Shown here piece by piece: positions 26,444-34,796 of a stretch of 64,000 bases of DNA; positions within the stretch are counted from its first letter, which is position 1, and each line of letters opens with the position of its first letter. Under the pieces are notes generated by a model that was given only the letters and a program-made list of their open reading frames with translations, ran no database searches and was not told where the DNA came from. The DNA comes from JAJXZJ01 sp050012855 (lineage in GTDB: Bacteria; Verrucomicrobiota; Verrucomicrobiia; Limisphaerales; J093), in contig JBEKGJ010000001.1 in assembly GCA_050012855.1 (NCBI GenBank), forward strand, positions 62,001 through 126,000. Reading direction: 5' to 3'. The position numbers were made by a program, and so were the translations under genes.

Positions 26444-27135
26444 TCCGTTTTTGGCATTTCGCGACGATGACATAAACATGCGTTACAACCCTGTATTTAC
26501 GGCACTAAAACGCACTTTTGGCTCTTGACCCGTTTTGCCCGAAAAGCGCACCGAAACGCACTTTCGATGTTGCAATCTGTTGCAACCTGCTTCCCGGAAG
26601 TTCGCCCTTTCCGCGGCCATTTCCGCCACGGCTCCCAGCATCCGCCAACGCGCTAAATGCCCCCCAGACGCAACGGTGACAAAAACCGCTGGTGCAACCC
26701 TCGCTCGTCTCGAATCGTCGCTCTCCGCCCGCGCCCGTGCGCAGACACCCCCGAGAATTTCACGCCCCCGCCCCGGTGCGGGCGTTTTCGCTTTCCTTGG
26801 GGCACCGTGACGCCGCCCGGCAGGGCTGGGGCTTTTGTGTGTGGTGTCGAGGCGCTTCCTGTTACCCCCGCACATGGGGCAAGGTTGCCAGGCCACGCTG
26901 GCTCACCGACTTGACCCAGTCGGCCACGAACGAGGTTGCCGACGCCGGTTCGCCGTATCCAGTATCCGAGGCAATCGCCGCGGGGCATCCGTTGCCGGCG
27001 AGCCGAGCAGGGGGCAAAGGTGCCAGGTGTGCGCCAGGAATTATTCGCTCGCAGTCGCCGGCCATTATGCGCTCGACCACTCCACCACGCCTCGTTGAGC
27101 CGGCGGATGACCATCAGGCCGTTGCCTGCTACCGC
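26444..27135. other. Non-coding end of the island
   Basis: 692 bp inside the island's distal end without a convincing gene. A minus-strand fragment around 26840-26900 can be read as PCPMCGG, a zinc-knuckle-like motif, but the frame is broken around it. The block cgcccgtgcgcagacaccc near 26734 has a near match at 28128-28150, so part of the spacer may be duplicated. Confidence 0.4.
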
Positions 27136-27936
27136 TCACGGTTCAACTCCTGGTGAATCATCTGGTTTGTCAGAAGATTGCGGAAGAGTTTCCGAAGCAG
27201 CGGTGGAGTCGCCAGCGTCAGCCGGTTGAACCTCGGTTTGTTTAACGGCGCGTTTGTTGTAGTGGATTTTTAGCGGCCCGATTAGCTCCCTTGCGTCAGG
27301 GGTGAACAAATCGTGGATCGCTTGGCCCAAGTCTTCAACATCAATCAGAATTCCCTGTCGCCGCCGAATCTCTTTCCTAATCAAACGAAGAACATCTTCC
27401 GTGAAAACCGCCTTTCCGATGGAGTCCGCGCTCAACGCCGACTGGTGTTCCCAAAATTTCTCAAGCGCTCCGACCTTCACAGAATTGCGGTGAAGGTAAG
27501 CGAGCATCTCAGCAGATTTCTCGATTGTCTCTGGCGCGAGAGACTCGGAAAAGACGGGCACGAAATCAACCCCCTCGTCAACGTCAAATGTAAGGTGGTA
27601 TAATTTCCACTCGACACCGTTTGTCACCAAGACCCACCTCATATTTCCCAACGCTGCGTAAAACTCACCCTGAGCAACATGGCGCTCGCGCAACTTCTTG
27701 CCAGCGGCTTTCACCTCGACGAAGAACTTGATTATTCCGTCAATCTTGATCGCGAGATCAACGTAGTTACACTTCACCTCGAACTCGCGGGAAATTTCTC
27801 CGAGGTCATAACCGAGTACATTCTCGAAAACCTTGACGATACGTTGGAGCGTGTCCGCTTCGCTCAGGTTATTTTGTTGAGCCTCCAACAGAAGCGGCCA
27901 GTATTTTTTTAACTCGTGGGCGATGTTGATTTTCAT
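27136..27936 (-). CDS. Orphan restriction-type nuclease (HsdR N-terminal-like)
   Basis: A 266-aa protein. Residues 20-140 resemble the N-terminal nuclease domain of type I restriction subunit R: SEADTLQRIVKVFENVLGYD, then the PD-(D/E)xK core with Asp60 in YVDLAIK and Glu74-x-Lys76 in FVEVKAAG, and WVLVTNGVEWKLYHL. The C-terminal 120 residues are unfamiliar and end in a Ser/Asp-rich tail. No HsdM, HsdS or helicase is nearby, so it acts alone or with a distant partner. Position at the distal end of an integrated island fits a defence cargo gene. An ATG at 27945 is an alternative start. Confidence 0.78.
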   Translation of the reverse strand: MKINIAHELKKYWPLLLEAQQNNLSEADTLQRIVKVFENVLGYDLGEISREFEVKCNYVDLAIKIDGIIKFFVEVKAAGKKLRERHVAQGEFYAALGNMRWVLVTNGVEWKLYHLTFDVDEGVDFVPVFSESLAPETIEKSAEMLAYLHRNSVKVGALEKFWEHQSALSADSIGKAVFTEDVLRLIRKEIRRRQGILIDVEDLGQAIHDLFTPDARELIGPLKIHYNKRAVKQTEVQPADAGDSTAASETLPQSSDKPDDSPGVEP

Positions 27937-28258
27937 AAATGCCATCCTACCGGCGGCGCACAGGTGGAGCAATCCCAAAAACGGACTCGGCTCTCCGGGG
28001 GCCGTCGGGGGCGGAGCTTCCGGGCCACGCTGGGGGCAAACTGGTGCGCGGAGTGGTGGCTAACGCGCCCTTGCTCCTTCCCGGCGCCGGGCCTGGCCAT
28101 GTCCGCCGGCCGAATCGTGCGGCGTGGGCCGCGCCCGTGCGCAGAGACACCCAAAGGAAAGCCCGCTCGGCCGTGCCCTTGCCATTCTGAGGCACTGGCG
28201 CGGCGGCAAACTCGGGGAGTTCCTGGCGGACTGCGGCAGGATCAAATGTGGACACGCG

Positions 28259-30163
28259 TCACGGCGAGCGGAGGCGGTAGAAACGGGCGGGAATGTTCGT
28301 CCACCGGGGATCGCTGAAATAGGACGAACCGCCGGTCAGCGTGTTGGTTCCGACCGGAACCCATTTGGGATATTGCAGCGAAGTGTTGGCCTCCACGACG
28401 ACGACCAGGTTAGTGGTTCCGGTGATGGTGAACCCGAACCGGTTCGTCCGCACGCCGAAACTGGCATCGTCGGTCGGCATCTGCGGGTTCCATAGCACCG
28501 TTGGAAGACCGCCAAACGTTGCGGCCCAGCCCGTGGTCCCCGGCGAATAATAGACGCTCGCGGGGTCACCTGAGAACACACCCGAACCAAGGCTGGGGGG
28601 GGTTCCCTGGAAATAGACTCCCGTGAGGCTGGTGCACCGCTCGAACGCCTCGCCCCCGATGCTGGTGACGTTGTTGGGGATCGTGACGCTGGTCAGGTTG
28701 GTGCAGTACCAGAACGCATAATTCCCGATGCTGGTGACGCTGCTGGGGATGATGACGCTGGTCAGGCTCCAGCAGGAGTAAAACGCATAGTCCCCGATGG
28801 TGGTAACGCTGTTCGGGATCGTGACGCTGGTCAGGCTGGTGCAAGAGTAAAACGCGCTGTCCCCGATGCTAGTGACGCTGTCGGGGATCGCGATCCCAGT
28901 CAGGCTGTTGCAGCCCTCGAACGCCCCTTCTCCGATGCTGGTGACGCTGTTGCCGAGCGTGATGGTGGTCAGCCTGGTGCAGCCAAGGAACGCCCAGGCC
29001 CCGATGCTGGTGACCGGTAGGCCATTGATCGTGGCAGGGATGGTCACTGCACCGCCGGGACCGGTGCATCCCGTGATGGTGACGGTGCCGTTCGTGGTCG
29101 TGAACTTGTACGGCACTTGCGCCGGCTGGTTCCACAAAACGGCTGGCCGCTCTGCAAAGAACGCCCCCCAGCCTGTCGTCCCCGGCGAGTAATAGACGGT
29201 CGCTTTGTTATCGTTGTAAAACACACCCAAACCAACGCCGGGGGCGTTTCCCTGAAAAAAGACTCCCGTCAGGCTGGCGCAGTTGTAGAACGCCCAGTCT
29301 TCAATGCTGGTGACGCCGTTGCCGATCATGACGCTGGTCAGGCTGGTGCAGCCTTGAAACGCCCCGTACCCGATGCTGGTGACGCCGTCTCCGATGGTGA
29401 CGTTGGTCAGGCTGGTGCAGTCGCAAAACGCCTGGCTCCCGATATTGGTGACGCTGTTGGGGATCGTGTAACTTCCGGCTTTGCCTCCCGGATATTGGAT
29501 GAGCGTTGTTTGGCTCTTGTCGAACAAGACCCCGTCCAAACTGCTGTAGGCGGAATTGAGCGCATCCACCGTTATCGCGGTCAGTCCGGTGCAGGAAGAA
29601 AACGCCAAATTCCCGATATTGGTGACGCTGATGGGGATCGTGACGTTGGTCAGGCTGATGCACCAGTGGAACGCCACGTCCCCAATGCTGGTGACGCTGT
29701 TCGGGATCGTGGCAACGGTCAGGCTGCGGCAGTCATCGAACGCACCCTCCCCGATGGTGGTGACGCTGTCGGGGATCGTGACGCTTGTAAGCCCGGCGCT
29801 AGCGAACACTTCGTCCCTGATGCTGGTGACGCCGTTGCCGATCGTGACGGTTGTCAGGCTGGTGCAGTCGCAAAACGCCTGGCTCCCGATATTGGTGACG
29901 CTGTTGGGAATCGTGACGCTGGTCACGCTCTGGCAGTAATAGAACGCCCCGCCCCCGATGCTGGTGACCGGCAGGCCATTGACCATGCTGGGAATGGTCA
30001 CCGCCCCGCCGGGACCGGTGTATCCACTGATGCTGACCGTCCCGTTATTGACCGTGTAGCCGAACTGGGCTTGCACCGTGGCGGGCAGCATGAAAAGCAG
30101 CACCAGAGGCAGCAACTTCACGGCGCAGGCGGTTCTCAAACTCATGGGAATCTGGCTTTTCAT
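28259..30163 (-). CDS. BspA-like leucine-rich repeat surface protein
   Basis: A 634-aa protein with a signal peptide (about 1-29, ...FMLPATVQAQ). It then has a long run of about 23-residue BspA/Treponema-type leucine-rich repeats (pattern SVTIPNSVTSIGxxAFxxCTSLT). An entry module FxYTxxNGTVxISxYTGPGG occurs twice (after the signal and again near residue 365), so the protein looks like an internal duplication. Each half ends with a VYYSPGTTGW motif. Such proteins mediate adhesion or ligand binding at the surface. It is unusual cargo for a small integrated island. Its 5' end is duplicated outside the island at 34.4 kb. Confidence 0.88.
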   Translation of the reverse strand: MKSQIPMSLRTACAVKLLPLVLLFMLPATVQAQFGYTVNNGTVSISGYTGPGGAVTIPSMVNGLPVTSIGGGAFYYCQSVTSVTIPNSVTNIGSQAFCDCTSLTTVTIGNGVTSIRDEVFASAGLTSVTIPDSVTTIGEGAFDDCRSLTVATIPNSVTSIGDVAFHWCISLTNVTIPISVTNIGNLAFSSCTGLTAITVDALNSAYSSLDGVLFDKSQTTLIQYPGGKAGSYTIPNSVTNIGSQAFCDCTSLTNVTIGDGVTSIGYGAFQGCTSLTSVMIGNGVTSIEDWAFYNCASLTGVFFQGNAPGVGLGVFYNDNKATVYYSPGTTGWGAFFAERPAVLWNQPAQVPYKFTTTNGTVTITGCTGPGGAVTIPATINGLPVTSIGAWAFLGCTRLTTITLGNSVTSIGEGAFEGCNSLTGIAIPDSVTSIGDSAFYSCTSLTSVTIPNSVTTIGDYAFYSCWSLTSVIIPSSVTSIGNYAFWYCTNLTSVTIPNNVTSIGGEAFERCTSLTGVYFQGTPPSLGSGVFSGDPASVYYSPGTTGWAATFGGLPTVLWNPQMPTDDASFGVRTNRFGFTITGTTNLVVVVEANTSLQYPKWVPVGTNTLTGGSSYFSDPRWTNIPARFYRLRSP

Positions 30164-30367
30164 ACTTTTGGCAGGGTAGTGACAGGGTGGCAGTGGAACA
30201 AGGAAAAACCAGGCTCGAAACACCGTGCCGCGACGTGTGTGCGACCGCACTCGTCCGCTCAACCGTCCATTGTGTCACGCCAACCGTGCCATAAACTGCG
30301 ATGCTGGCCGGGGACGCCAGGAAAGCCGTCTGTTGCCCCGGCTGGGCTTCGATGGTGACGGCCCGGC

Positions 30368-30913
30368 TCACGGCGCCGGCCTGTTCCGGGCGGTTTCGAG
30401 CAGCCGTTCCATGCTGTGCAGTTCGTCAAGTGTCATTCGCTTGAGGACCTCCTCGTCGCTGACCGTCACGTCGAATTGCAGCACCTCGGATCGAATGGGG
30501 CCGCCGTTCGCGCCTTCAATGGCCATGCGGTTCGGCTCTTCCAGACCAAGCAAGCGGTCTTTGTATTTGCAGGCCGTCATTTTCTCGGATGCGGTGGATC
30601 TCGGGTCGTTGATGATGCGCTCATAGGTGGCGAGTGAGTCACACCGGAAGTCTTCCTTTGAACGGCGCAAGCGTTCAAACATGACGGCTCTCGCGCGAGC
30701 CACAATTCTGTCAACGGTGCGCCAGTGGCAGTGCCATTTCGCGGTCAACATGCGGCGCAGTTCGCACTTGTGAAGGTTCTGACGGGCGGACAGGACGCGC
30801 ACACACTCGGCAACCCGCTGGTCCACGAGCCAGTCCGGCGAGCGCCGGCCGCGGCCGACCTTGGGCTTGGCCGGGTCACGGGTAGGGATGCCCTTTATGC
30901 GCGGGGGTTTCAT
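30368..30913 (-). CDS. Phage terminase small-subunit-like protein
   Basis: A 181-aa basic protein. Features are a DWLVDQRVAECVRVL opening, RTVDRIVARARAVMFERL, the helical ATYERIINDPRSTASEKMTACKYKDRLLGLE and a C-terminal TLDELHSMERLLETA. This layout resembles small terminase and DNA-packaging recognition proteins of phages and satellites; the assignment is by general pattern only. It overlaps the ParB-like gene by 4 bp (ATGA) and is the last gene of that pair. If correct, it would let the island redirect a helper phage's packaging. Confidence 0.5.
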   Translation of the reverse strand: MKPPRIKGIPTRDPAKPKVGRGRRSPDWLVDQRVAECVRVLSARQNLHKCELRRMLTAKWHCHWRTVDRIVARARAVMFERLRRSKEDFRCDSLATYERIINDPRSTASEKMTACKYKDRLLGLEEPNRMAIEGANGGPIRSEVLQFDVTVSDEEVLKRMTLDELHSMERLLETARNRPAP

Positions 30914-31455
30914 TGCACGTGACCACGGGATTGACGAGGATCCTTCCCGTCACGCTTGATCGTGCGGGCACTCACCCCGGTTTCCTTCGCCACCTGCTCG
31001 GCCGTGGATATTGGCTCATGTTGACCCAATTTCGTTCCAGCAGGTTTTCCCACCGCCTTCTTCCGCCGGTTGTATATCCGGCCGCGCAAGACGCTTGCCT
31101 GATCAGACGTCAGGTTGCGCCGGCCAAGCTGGTTCGCGTCAACCCAGTCCATCGCCGCGTCTTCGTCCGGCAGCTTGATCGCCACCGCACTCACGCCGGT
31201 TTTCCACGCCACAATCCCAGTTGTGGCCCGCAGAGCGCGATTGCTCGGCGGTAGGACAACGGCTGGAAACGACACCACTCCCTGATTCCAAGGAGTGGCA
31301 CGCTTCTGCGAACGCGGTTGCCCGTCGTTCAGGAATCCGTTTGGTTTCCGCATACCATTTTCTTGCCCTGCCGCTGCTGGCGAGTTGCGGTCATCCTGTA
31401 AACTCAACAGGCAAGATTCTCCGGGCTTTCGCCCAATGACGGTCGTGGCTATCAA
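30910..31455 (-). CDS. ParB-like protein lacking a clear nuclease domain
   Basis: A 181-aa protein. Its C-terminal half has the ParB/RepB-family block DWVDANQLGRRNLTSDQASVLRGRIYNRR (about 103-131) followed by a helix-turn-helix (STAEQVAKETGVSARTIKRD, 149-168). The usual N-terminal ParB catalytic motifs are not seen; the first 90 residues are low in family similarity, so the N-terminus may have decayed or been replaced. It probably binds DNA. An internal ATG at residue 35 (MRKPNGF) is a possible start. The TerS-like gene overlaps its end. Confidence 0.6.
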   Translation of the reverse strand: MIATTVIGRKPGESCLLSLQDDRNSPAAAGQENGMRKPNGFLNDGQPRSQKRATPWNQGVVSFPAVVLPPSNRALRATTGIVAWKTGVSAVAIKLPDEDAAMDWVDANQLGRRNLTSDQASVLRGRIYNRRKKAVGKPAGTKLGQHEPISTAEQVAKETGVSARTIKRDGKDPRQSRGHVQ

Positions 31456-31639
31456 TTACGATATACACCTACGCCACCCCGGCTACTGGGCGGACTCTCC
31501 AGTGGAGTTCATCCTTGCCCAAGTTCCGCTGAAGTTTCCTCCAGTCGCTGTGTTTTTTGCGAGTTCGGCACGCCCTTTTTCAGGAACGTCATGTCGGCCT
31601 TTCGGCCACTTGTTTCCGTCTAACTCGGCGCCGTTTGCA

Positions 31640-32005
31640 TCAGCTTTCGGCGCTATTATCCGTGCTCTCCATCCCCACGGCGGGGCCGTTACGACGCGTG
31701 CCGTAACGTTGCTTTACCCAAGCCCTGACCTCCGCCAAATCGAACCGAACCGCACGCTTCGAGAGCGCGCAGTAGGGCATTCCGGCCGCCATGAAATTGT
31801 CAACGCTGCGCCGGCTCATTCCAAGTAGCTCGGCAACGTCGTTTTTGTTCCCAAAGGGCGGTAGGGCACCCGATGCCTGTTGCCTGACTGGTGCTGAGGC
31901 GAGCAGTTGCGTGTCGTTTGCGGTCTCTTTCACGCGGTCACAATGCACCAATGACCAGTCTGATTCTGCGACAAAAAGCGGCGGGGGTCGGTGTCGCAAA
32001 ATCAC
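31640..32005 (-). CDS. AlpA/excisionase-like helix-turn-helix protein
   Basis: A 121-aa protein. Residues 50-106 form a MerR/AlpA-type winged helix: NKNDVAELLGMSRRSVDNFMAAGMPYCALSKRAVRFDLAEVRAWV, here given in part. Such proteins act as excisionase directionality factors or as activators of integrase expression. The start at 32005 overlaps the stop of the upstream gene by 4 bp. The N-terminal 45 residues show no domain. Position just behind the integrase supports a role in excision control. Confidence 0.8.
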   Translation of the reverse strand: MILRHRPPPLFVAESDWSLVHCDRVKETANDTQLLASAPVRQQASGALPPFGNKNDVAELLGMSRRSVDNFMAAGMPYCALSKRAVRFDLAEVRAWVKQRYGTRRNGPAVGMESTDNSAES

Positions 32006-32625
32006 GCGAAGAGAAGTCTTCCAAACCTCTTCTCCACGAACTTCAGGCGGCCTGTCGGGATTCTGACCAACCCGTGTCGCTCAATCGCTTTTTCAAGCGT
32101 GCGGCTGTCTTTGCCTGGTTCTGAGTTCACGTTCCCTGTCTTGGTCCATTTGAAGAGCTTCACCAGCACCGGGGTCGTTAGGCAGCACAGTGGCGGCCAG
32201 CATTCGCCGTTAATGCAGAGGCTCCTGCACCATCCATCCACAATGCACGGAACAGTGTGGTCCATGTGTTTCCAATCGGGAAGAACAGTGCGTTTGTCTG
32301 GGGACGCGAGCGCTCTGCCAAGTCTGATCAGGAACTGGTTTAGCCGCCGTTCTGATTCGGAGTCTTCCGCCATCCAAAGGGCACGGAGGAAGCCCTGTAA
32401 GCCCCGCACACCACGGGCACTACCCGCAGCTTCCACTTGAACCAGTAACATTCGCTCAACGTCGATCTCAATGTCCCCAAGCCTCGCTCCGCCATGCGCC
32501 TTTGTTGGTCTCCATCGTCTGCCCTTGACGATCAGCAGTCGCATTGCGTGCTTCTGGCTTTCGATGCACTCCATCGGAATGTCGAAGGGCGGCAACTCAT
32601 TAAGGGGCAATGGCTTCTTCTTCAT
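32002..32625 (-). CDS. Unknown island protein, 207 aa
   Basis: A basic, soluble protein of 207 aa with no recognised domain. Visible features are a DIPMECIESQKHAMRLLIVKGRRWRP opening, a GARLGDIEIDVERMLLVQVEAAG stretch, and a cluster of cysteines and tryptophans (CIVDGWCRSLCINGECWPPLCC) that could bind metal. The start at 32625 overlaps the integrase stop as ATGA; the downstream AlpA-like gene overlaps its stop the same way. Tight coupling suggests a role in replication or excision of the island. The frame is open further upstream inside the integrase gene, but that part is a shadow. Confidence 0.65.
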   Translation of the reverse strand: MKKKPLPLNELPPFDIPMECIESQKHAMRLLIVKGRRWRPTKAHGGARLGDIEIDVERMLLVQVEAAGSARGVRGLQGFLRALWMAEDSESERRLNQFLIRLGRALASPDKRTVLPDWKHMDHTVPCIVDGWCRSLCINGECWPPLCCLTTPVLVKLFKWTKTGNVNSEPGKDSRTLEKAIERHGLVRIPTGRLKFVEKRFGRLLFA

Positions 32626-33887
32626 ACAGCCTCCTCGGCCGGCAATGTCACGACGTTGGTCGCGGTTGCGGGTGTGATGGCGAACCACCGTTCCGCCGCG
32701 GCGGGCTTCACAAGCTCGCGGTAGTGGCGATGCACTACGGCGGCGCTGTTGCCCAGTTCGCCCGCCACGCGCCCGGCGTCGCCCGTCACTGCAAAGCGAT
32801 AGCTGGCGTAGGAGTGTCGCAAGGCGTTCGGCTTCCACGCCACCCCCGCCGCGCTCCCGGTCGTTTGCTGGGCGTCGTAAAACTCATCATGCGTGCCCGG
32901 CCACACCTTGCCCCGTTGCGCGGCGTAGGGTGCCAGCCATGCGGCCAGATTGTCCGCAATGGGCACCACGCGCCGGCTGGCCGTCTTGGCCTTGTCCGCC
33001 CCGATGGTGATGTTACGGCCGGCCAGGTCCACGTCTTCCCAGTCCACCCGCTCGATTTCGGCGGAGCGGAGTCCGGCAAACGCGCCCAGTGCCACACAGG
33101 GCAGAAACTCCGGGTCCGCGGCGGCCAGGAGCTTGGCGATTTCCGCGGGCGTATAGATCGCCACGTCGTGGTCCGGCACTTTGAGGTTCTCCACTCCTTC
33201 AACCGGGTTGTCCACGGCATAGCCACGCGCCACCGCGAACGCAAAGAAGGCGTGCAACACCCGGCGGAAGTTCGTGTAGCTCTGCGGGGCCAACTTCTGG
33301 ACATCGAGCCAGGCTTGGATCTCCGCCGTGGTGACGTTCACCGTGTCCTTGTGGAAGGCGTCGGCGAACCGGCCCAACCGGAAACGGAGGTCTTGCAGGT
33401 AGCGGGCTGAGGCGCGGCGGTGCTCCTTGATCGCCAGAAACTCAGTCACGGCGTCGGCCACGGGCTGGCGCGTGGTCTGCTTGTGGCGGTCGGCGTAGAA
33501 CTTGGCGGCGGCGTGGAGATTCGGGAGGTCACCGACCAGCTTCAAACACTCCGCCACCGTGCCGGCAGTCGCGGGCAGGGAAAGGTCGAACGGGGCCAGC
33601 GTTTGGACCGCGGAGGCATAGTCGGCCGCCTGCTCGTTGGTCATGGAAGCAGCCACGACTTCGCGCTCGCTCAACTGCCGGGCGAGCCGCTGGGCGGCTT
33701 CCAACGCTTCGGCTTCGTCGGCGTAGGAGTCAAACCGGCGCTTGCCTTGGGCGTAGTTCGCCACCATGAAGGCATGATTGCCGAGGGGCGTCCGGCGGCG
33801 ATAGACAGTGACGGTGACGCGGCCGAGGCTGATTTTACGGGGCCAGTGGGCCGCTGCGGCGGGTTTTCGTGATGCGTGCAACACCAT
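32622..33887 (-). CDS. int: Tyrosine-type site-specific integrase
   Basis: A 421-aa phage-type tyrosine recombinase. It has an N-terminal arm-binding region (about 1-100), a SAM-like core-binding domain (about 115-235) and a catalytic domain (about 245-400). Catalytic residues seen: Arg in GLRSAEIERVDW (near 273), Lys or Arg in KTASRRVVPI, Arg-His in NALRHSYASY (the first His of HxxR is replaced by Asn, as in many related integrases), and the nucleophile Tyr in HRHYREL. Its 5' end is 88 bp from the tRNA-Thr 3' end, which is the attachment site. Confidence 0.93.
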   Translation of the reverse strand: MVLHASRKPAAAAHWPRKISLGRVTVTVYRRRTPLGNHAFMVANYAQGKRRFDSYADEAEALEAAQRLARQLSEREVVAASMTNEQAADYASAVQTLAPFDLSLPATAGTVAECLKLVGDLPNLHAAAKFYADRHKQTTRQPVADAVTEFLAIKEHRRASARYLQDLRFRLGRFADAFHKDTVNVTTAEIQAWLDVQKLAPQSYTNFRRVLHAFFAFAVARGYAVDNPVEGVENLKVPDHDVAIYTPAEIAKLLAAADPEFLPCVALGAFAGLRSAEIERVDWEDVDLAGRNITIGADKAKTASRRVVPIADNLAAWLAPYAAQRGKVWPGTHDEFYDAQQTTGSAAGVAWKPNALRHSYASYRFAVTGDAGRVAGELGNSAAVVHRHYRELVKPAAAERWFAITPATATNVVTLPAEEAV

Positions 33888-33975
33888 GCGTGAACTGTTG
33901 CACTATCGTTGCAACTTTGCAAGTAAAATTGATTTCCGCAGCGTGGGTTTTGTGTGTAAGTCGTTGGTGGTAAAC

Positions 33976-34020
33976 TGGAGCCAGTTGTCGGATTTGAACC
34001 GACGACCGACGGTTTACAAA
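33976..34020 (-). repeat. Proximal attachment site inside tRNA-Thr
   Basis: The 45-bp tract shared with 26399-26443. It covers the 3' part of the anticodon loop through the encoded CCA, so the crossover leaves a functional tRNA. The boundary at 34020/34021 lies in the anticodon loop. Confidence 0.9.
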
Positions 34021-34050
34021 ACCGTTGCTCTACCACTGAGCTAAACTGGC
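33976..34050 (-). tRNA. tRNA-Thr (anticodon UGT)
   Basis: A complete cloverleaf on the minus strand with CCA encoded. The acceptor stem is GCCAGTT/AACTGGC. The D-arm contains GCTCAGTGGTAGAGC. The anticodon stem-loop ACGGT-TTTGTAA-ACCGT gives anticodon TGT (reads ACA). The T-arm is GTCGG-TTCAAAT-CCGAC. The final bases TCCA give discriminator T plus CCA. It is the reconstituted attachment gene of the island: its last 45 bp are repeated at the other island end. Confidence 0.97.
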
Positions 34051-34077
34051 TGCCATCCGACCCGGCGGACCGGCCCA

Positions 34078-34290
34078 CTATGCGGCCGCCATCACCGCAA
34101 CGCAATTTCTTTCCGGGTTGCAAAGAGTTCGGAAACCCAGAGGCAGGCCAGCCAGCCGTCGGACGAGTTCCTGGACCGCCACGGCCCCCTTGCGGTAGAG
34201 GACCACCGCCAGCAGCTTGCCGTCGGTCTTGACGTTCCAGAAACGGCCTTCCTTTTTGATCGCAACTTCCGTGATGACAGGTTGTTGCAT
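34078..34290 (-). CDS. Small unknown protein, 70 aa
   Basis: A 70-aa protein (MQQPVITEVAIKKEGRFWNV start, ends NCVAVMAAA). It looks like a compact alpha/beta protein with a KEGRFWNVKTDGK hairpin and an amphipathic helix (GAVAVQELVRRLAGL). It lies 27 bp upstream of tRNA-Thr on the same strand. A truncated copy of its last 17 codons follows the partial tRNA copy at 36.36-36.42 kb (reading RTLRNPEKNCAAVTAAA), which supports it being a real gene carried along by a duplication. Function is unknown. Confidence 0.55.
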   Translation of the reverse strand: MQQPVITEVAIKKEGRFWNVKTDGKLLAVVLYRKGAVAVQELVRRLAGLPLGFRTLCNPERNCVAVMAAA

Positions 34291-34468
34291 GACCCGCTGT
34301 TATATCAACGGAAGGGGACTTGAACACAAAAATGTTTACAGAGCCAAAACGCGACTTGCTCGCGGAGTACACGCGGGAGCAGGCTGCCCTTAAACGCCGG
34401 CGAGCGCTGTTGTCGAGACCGCTATTTCCTTGTTCCACTTGTACTCCCTCACTACACTGCCCAACAGT

Positions 34469-34777
34469 ATGAAAAGCCAGATTCCCACCAGTTTAAAGGC
34501 CGCCTGGACCGCAAGAATCCTGCCGCTGCTGCTGTTGTTGGCAGTGCCCGCCGCGGTACAAGCCCAGTTTCTCTACACAACCAACAACGGAACGGTCACG
34601 ATCAGTCAGTACACCGGGTCTGGCGGGACGGTGATCATCCCGGACATGATCGAGGGCCTACCGGTCACCAGCATCGGGACCTTTGCGTTCGGGAACTGCG
34701 CAGGCCTGACCAGCGTCACAATTCCCAACAGCGTTGTCACTATCGCCGACAGCGCCGACTTGCGAGCGGGTCGGTGA
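34469..34777 (+). pseudogene. Truncated BspA-like gene (5' end only)
   Basis: Encodes MKSQIPTSLKAAW..., a signal peptide and the first entry module and repeat (NNGTVTISQYTG, GLPVTSIGTFAFGNC, SVTIPNSVVTI), then breaks off into unrelated residues and stops. The first 100 residues and about 50 bp upstream match the 5' end of the island's BspA-like gene in inverted orientation. All remaining repeats are missing, so this is a recombination fragment. The PilT-like ATPase gene starts 19 bp after its stop. Confidence 0.8.
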
Positions 34778-34796
34778 TTGATCGCCCCCAAAAGCT

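Larger units (their letters stand above)
26399..34020. mobile_element. tRNA-Thr integrated island (about 7.6 kb)
   Basis: Bounded by the 45-bp repeat at 26399-26443 and 33976-34020; element length with one repeat copy is 7577 bp. The integrase gene lies next to the intact tRNA. Four tightly packed minus-strand genes follow it (integrase, unknown, AlpA-like; stops and starts overlap as ATGA), then a ParB-like and a TerS-like gene, also overlapping. No capsid, tail or lysis genes are present, so this is not a full prophage. The content is compatible with a satellite-like or defence-type island. The BspA-like protein and the nuclease are cargo candidates. Confidence 0.85.

Noticed and set aside
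26275..26475. 66-codon plus-strand frame ending in the tRNA fragment
   Set aside because: About a third of it is antisense to the tRNA-Thr repeat, and the rest has no recognised similarity.
26769..26788. Hairpin cgccc...gggcg followed by tttt, possible terminator
   Set aside because: The stem is only 5 bp with a 6-nt loop, and there is no convincing plus-strand gene upstream for it to terminate.
26653..27114. Long minus-strand frame at the distal island end
   Set aside because: Composition is Arg/Gly/Pro-rich as expected for a GC-driven frame, no start site is evident, and no family resemblance was seen.
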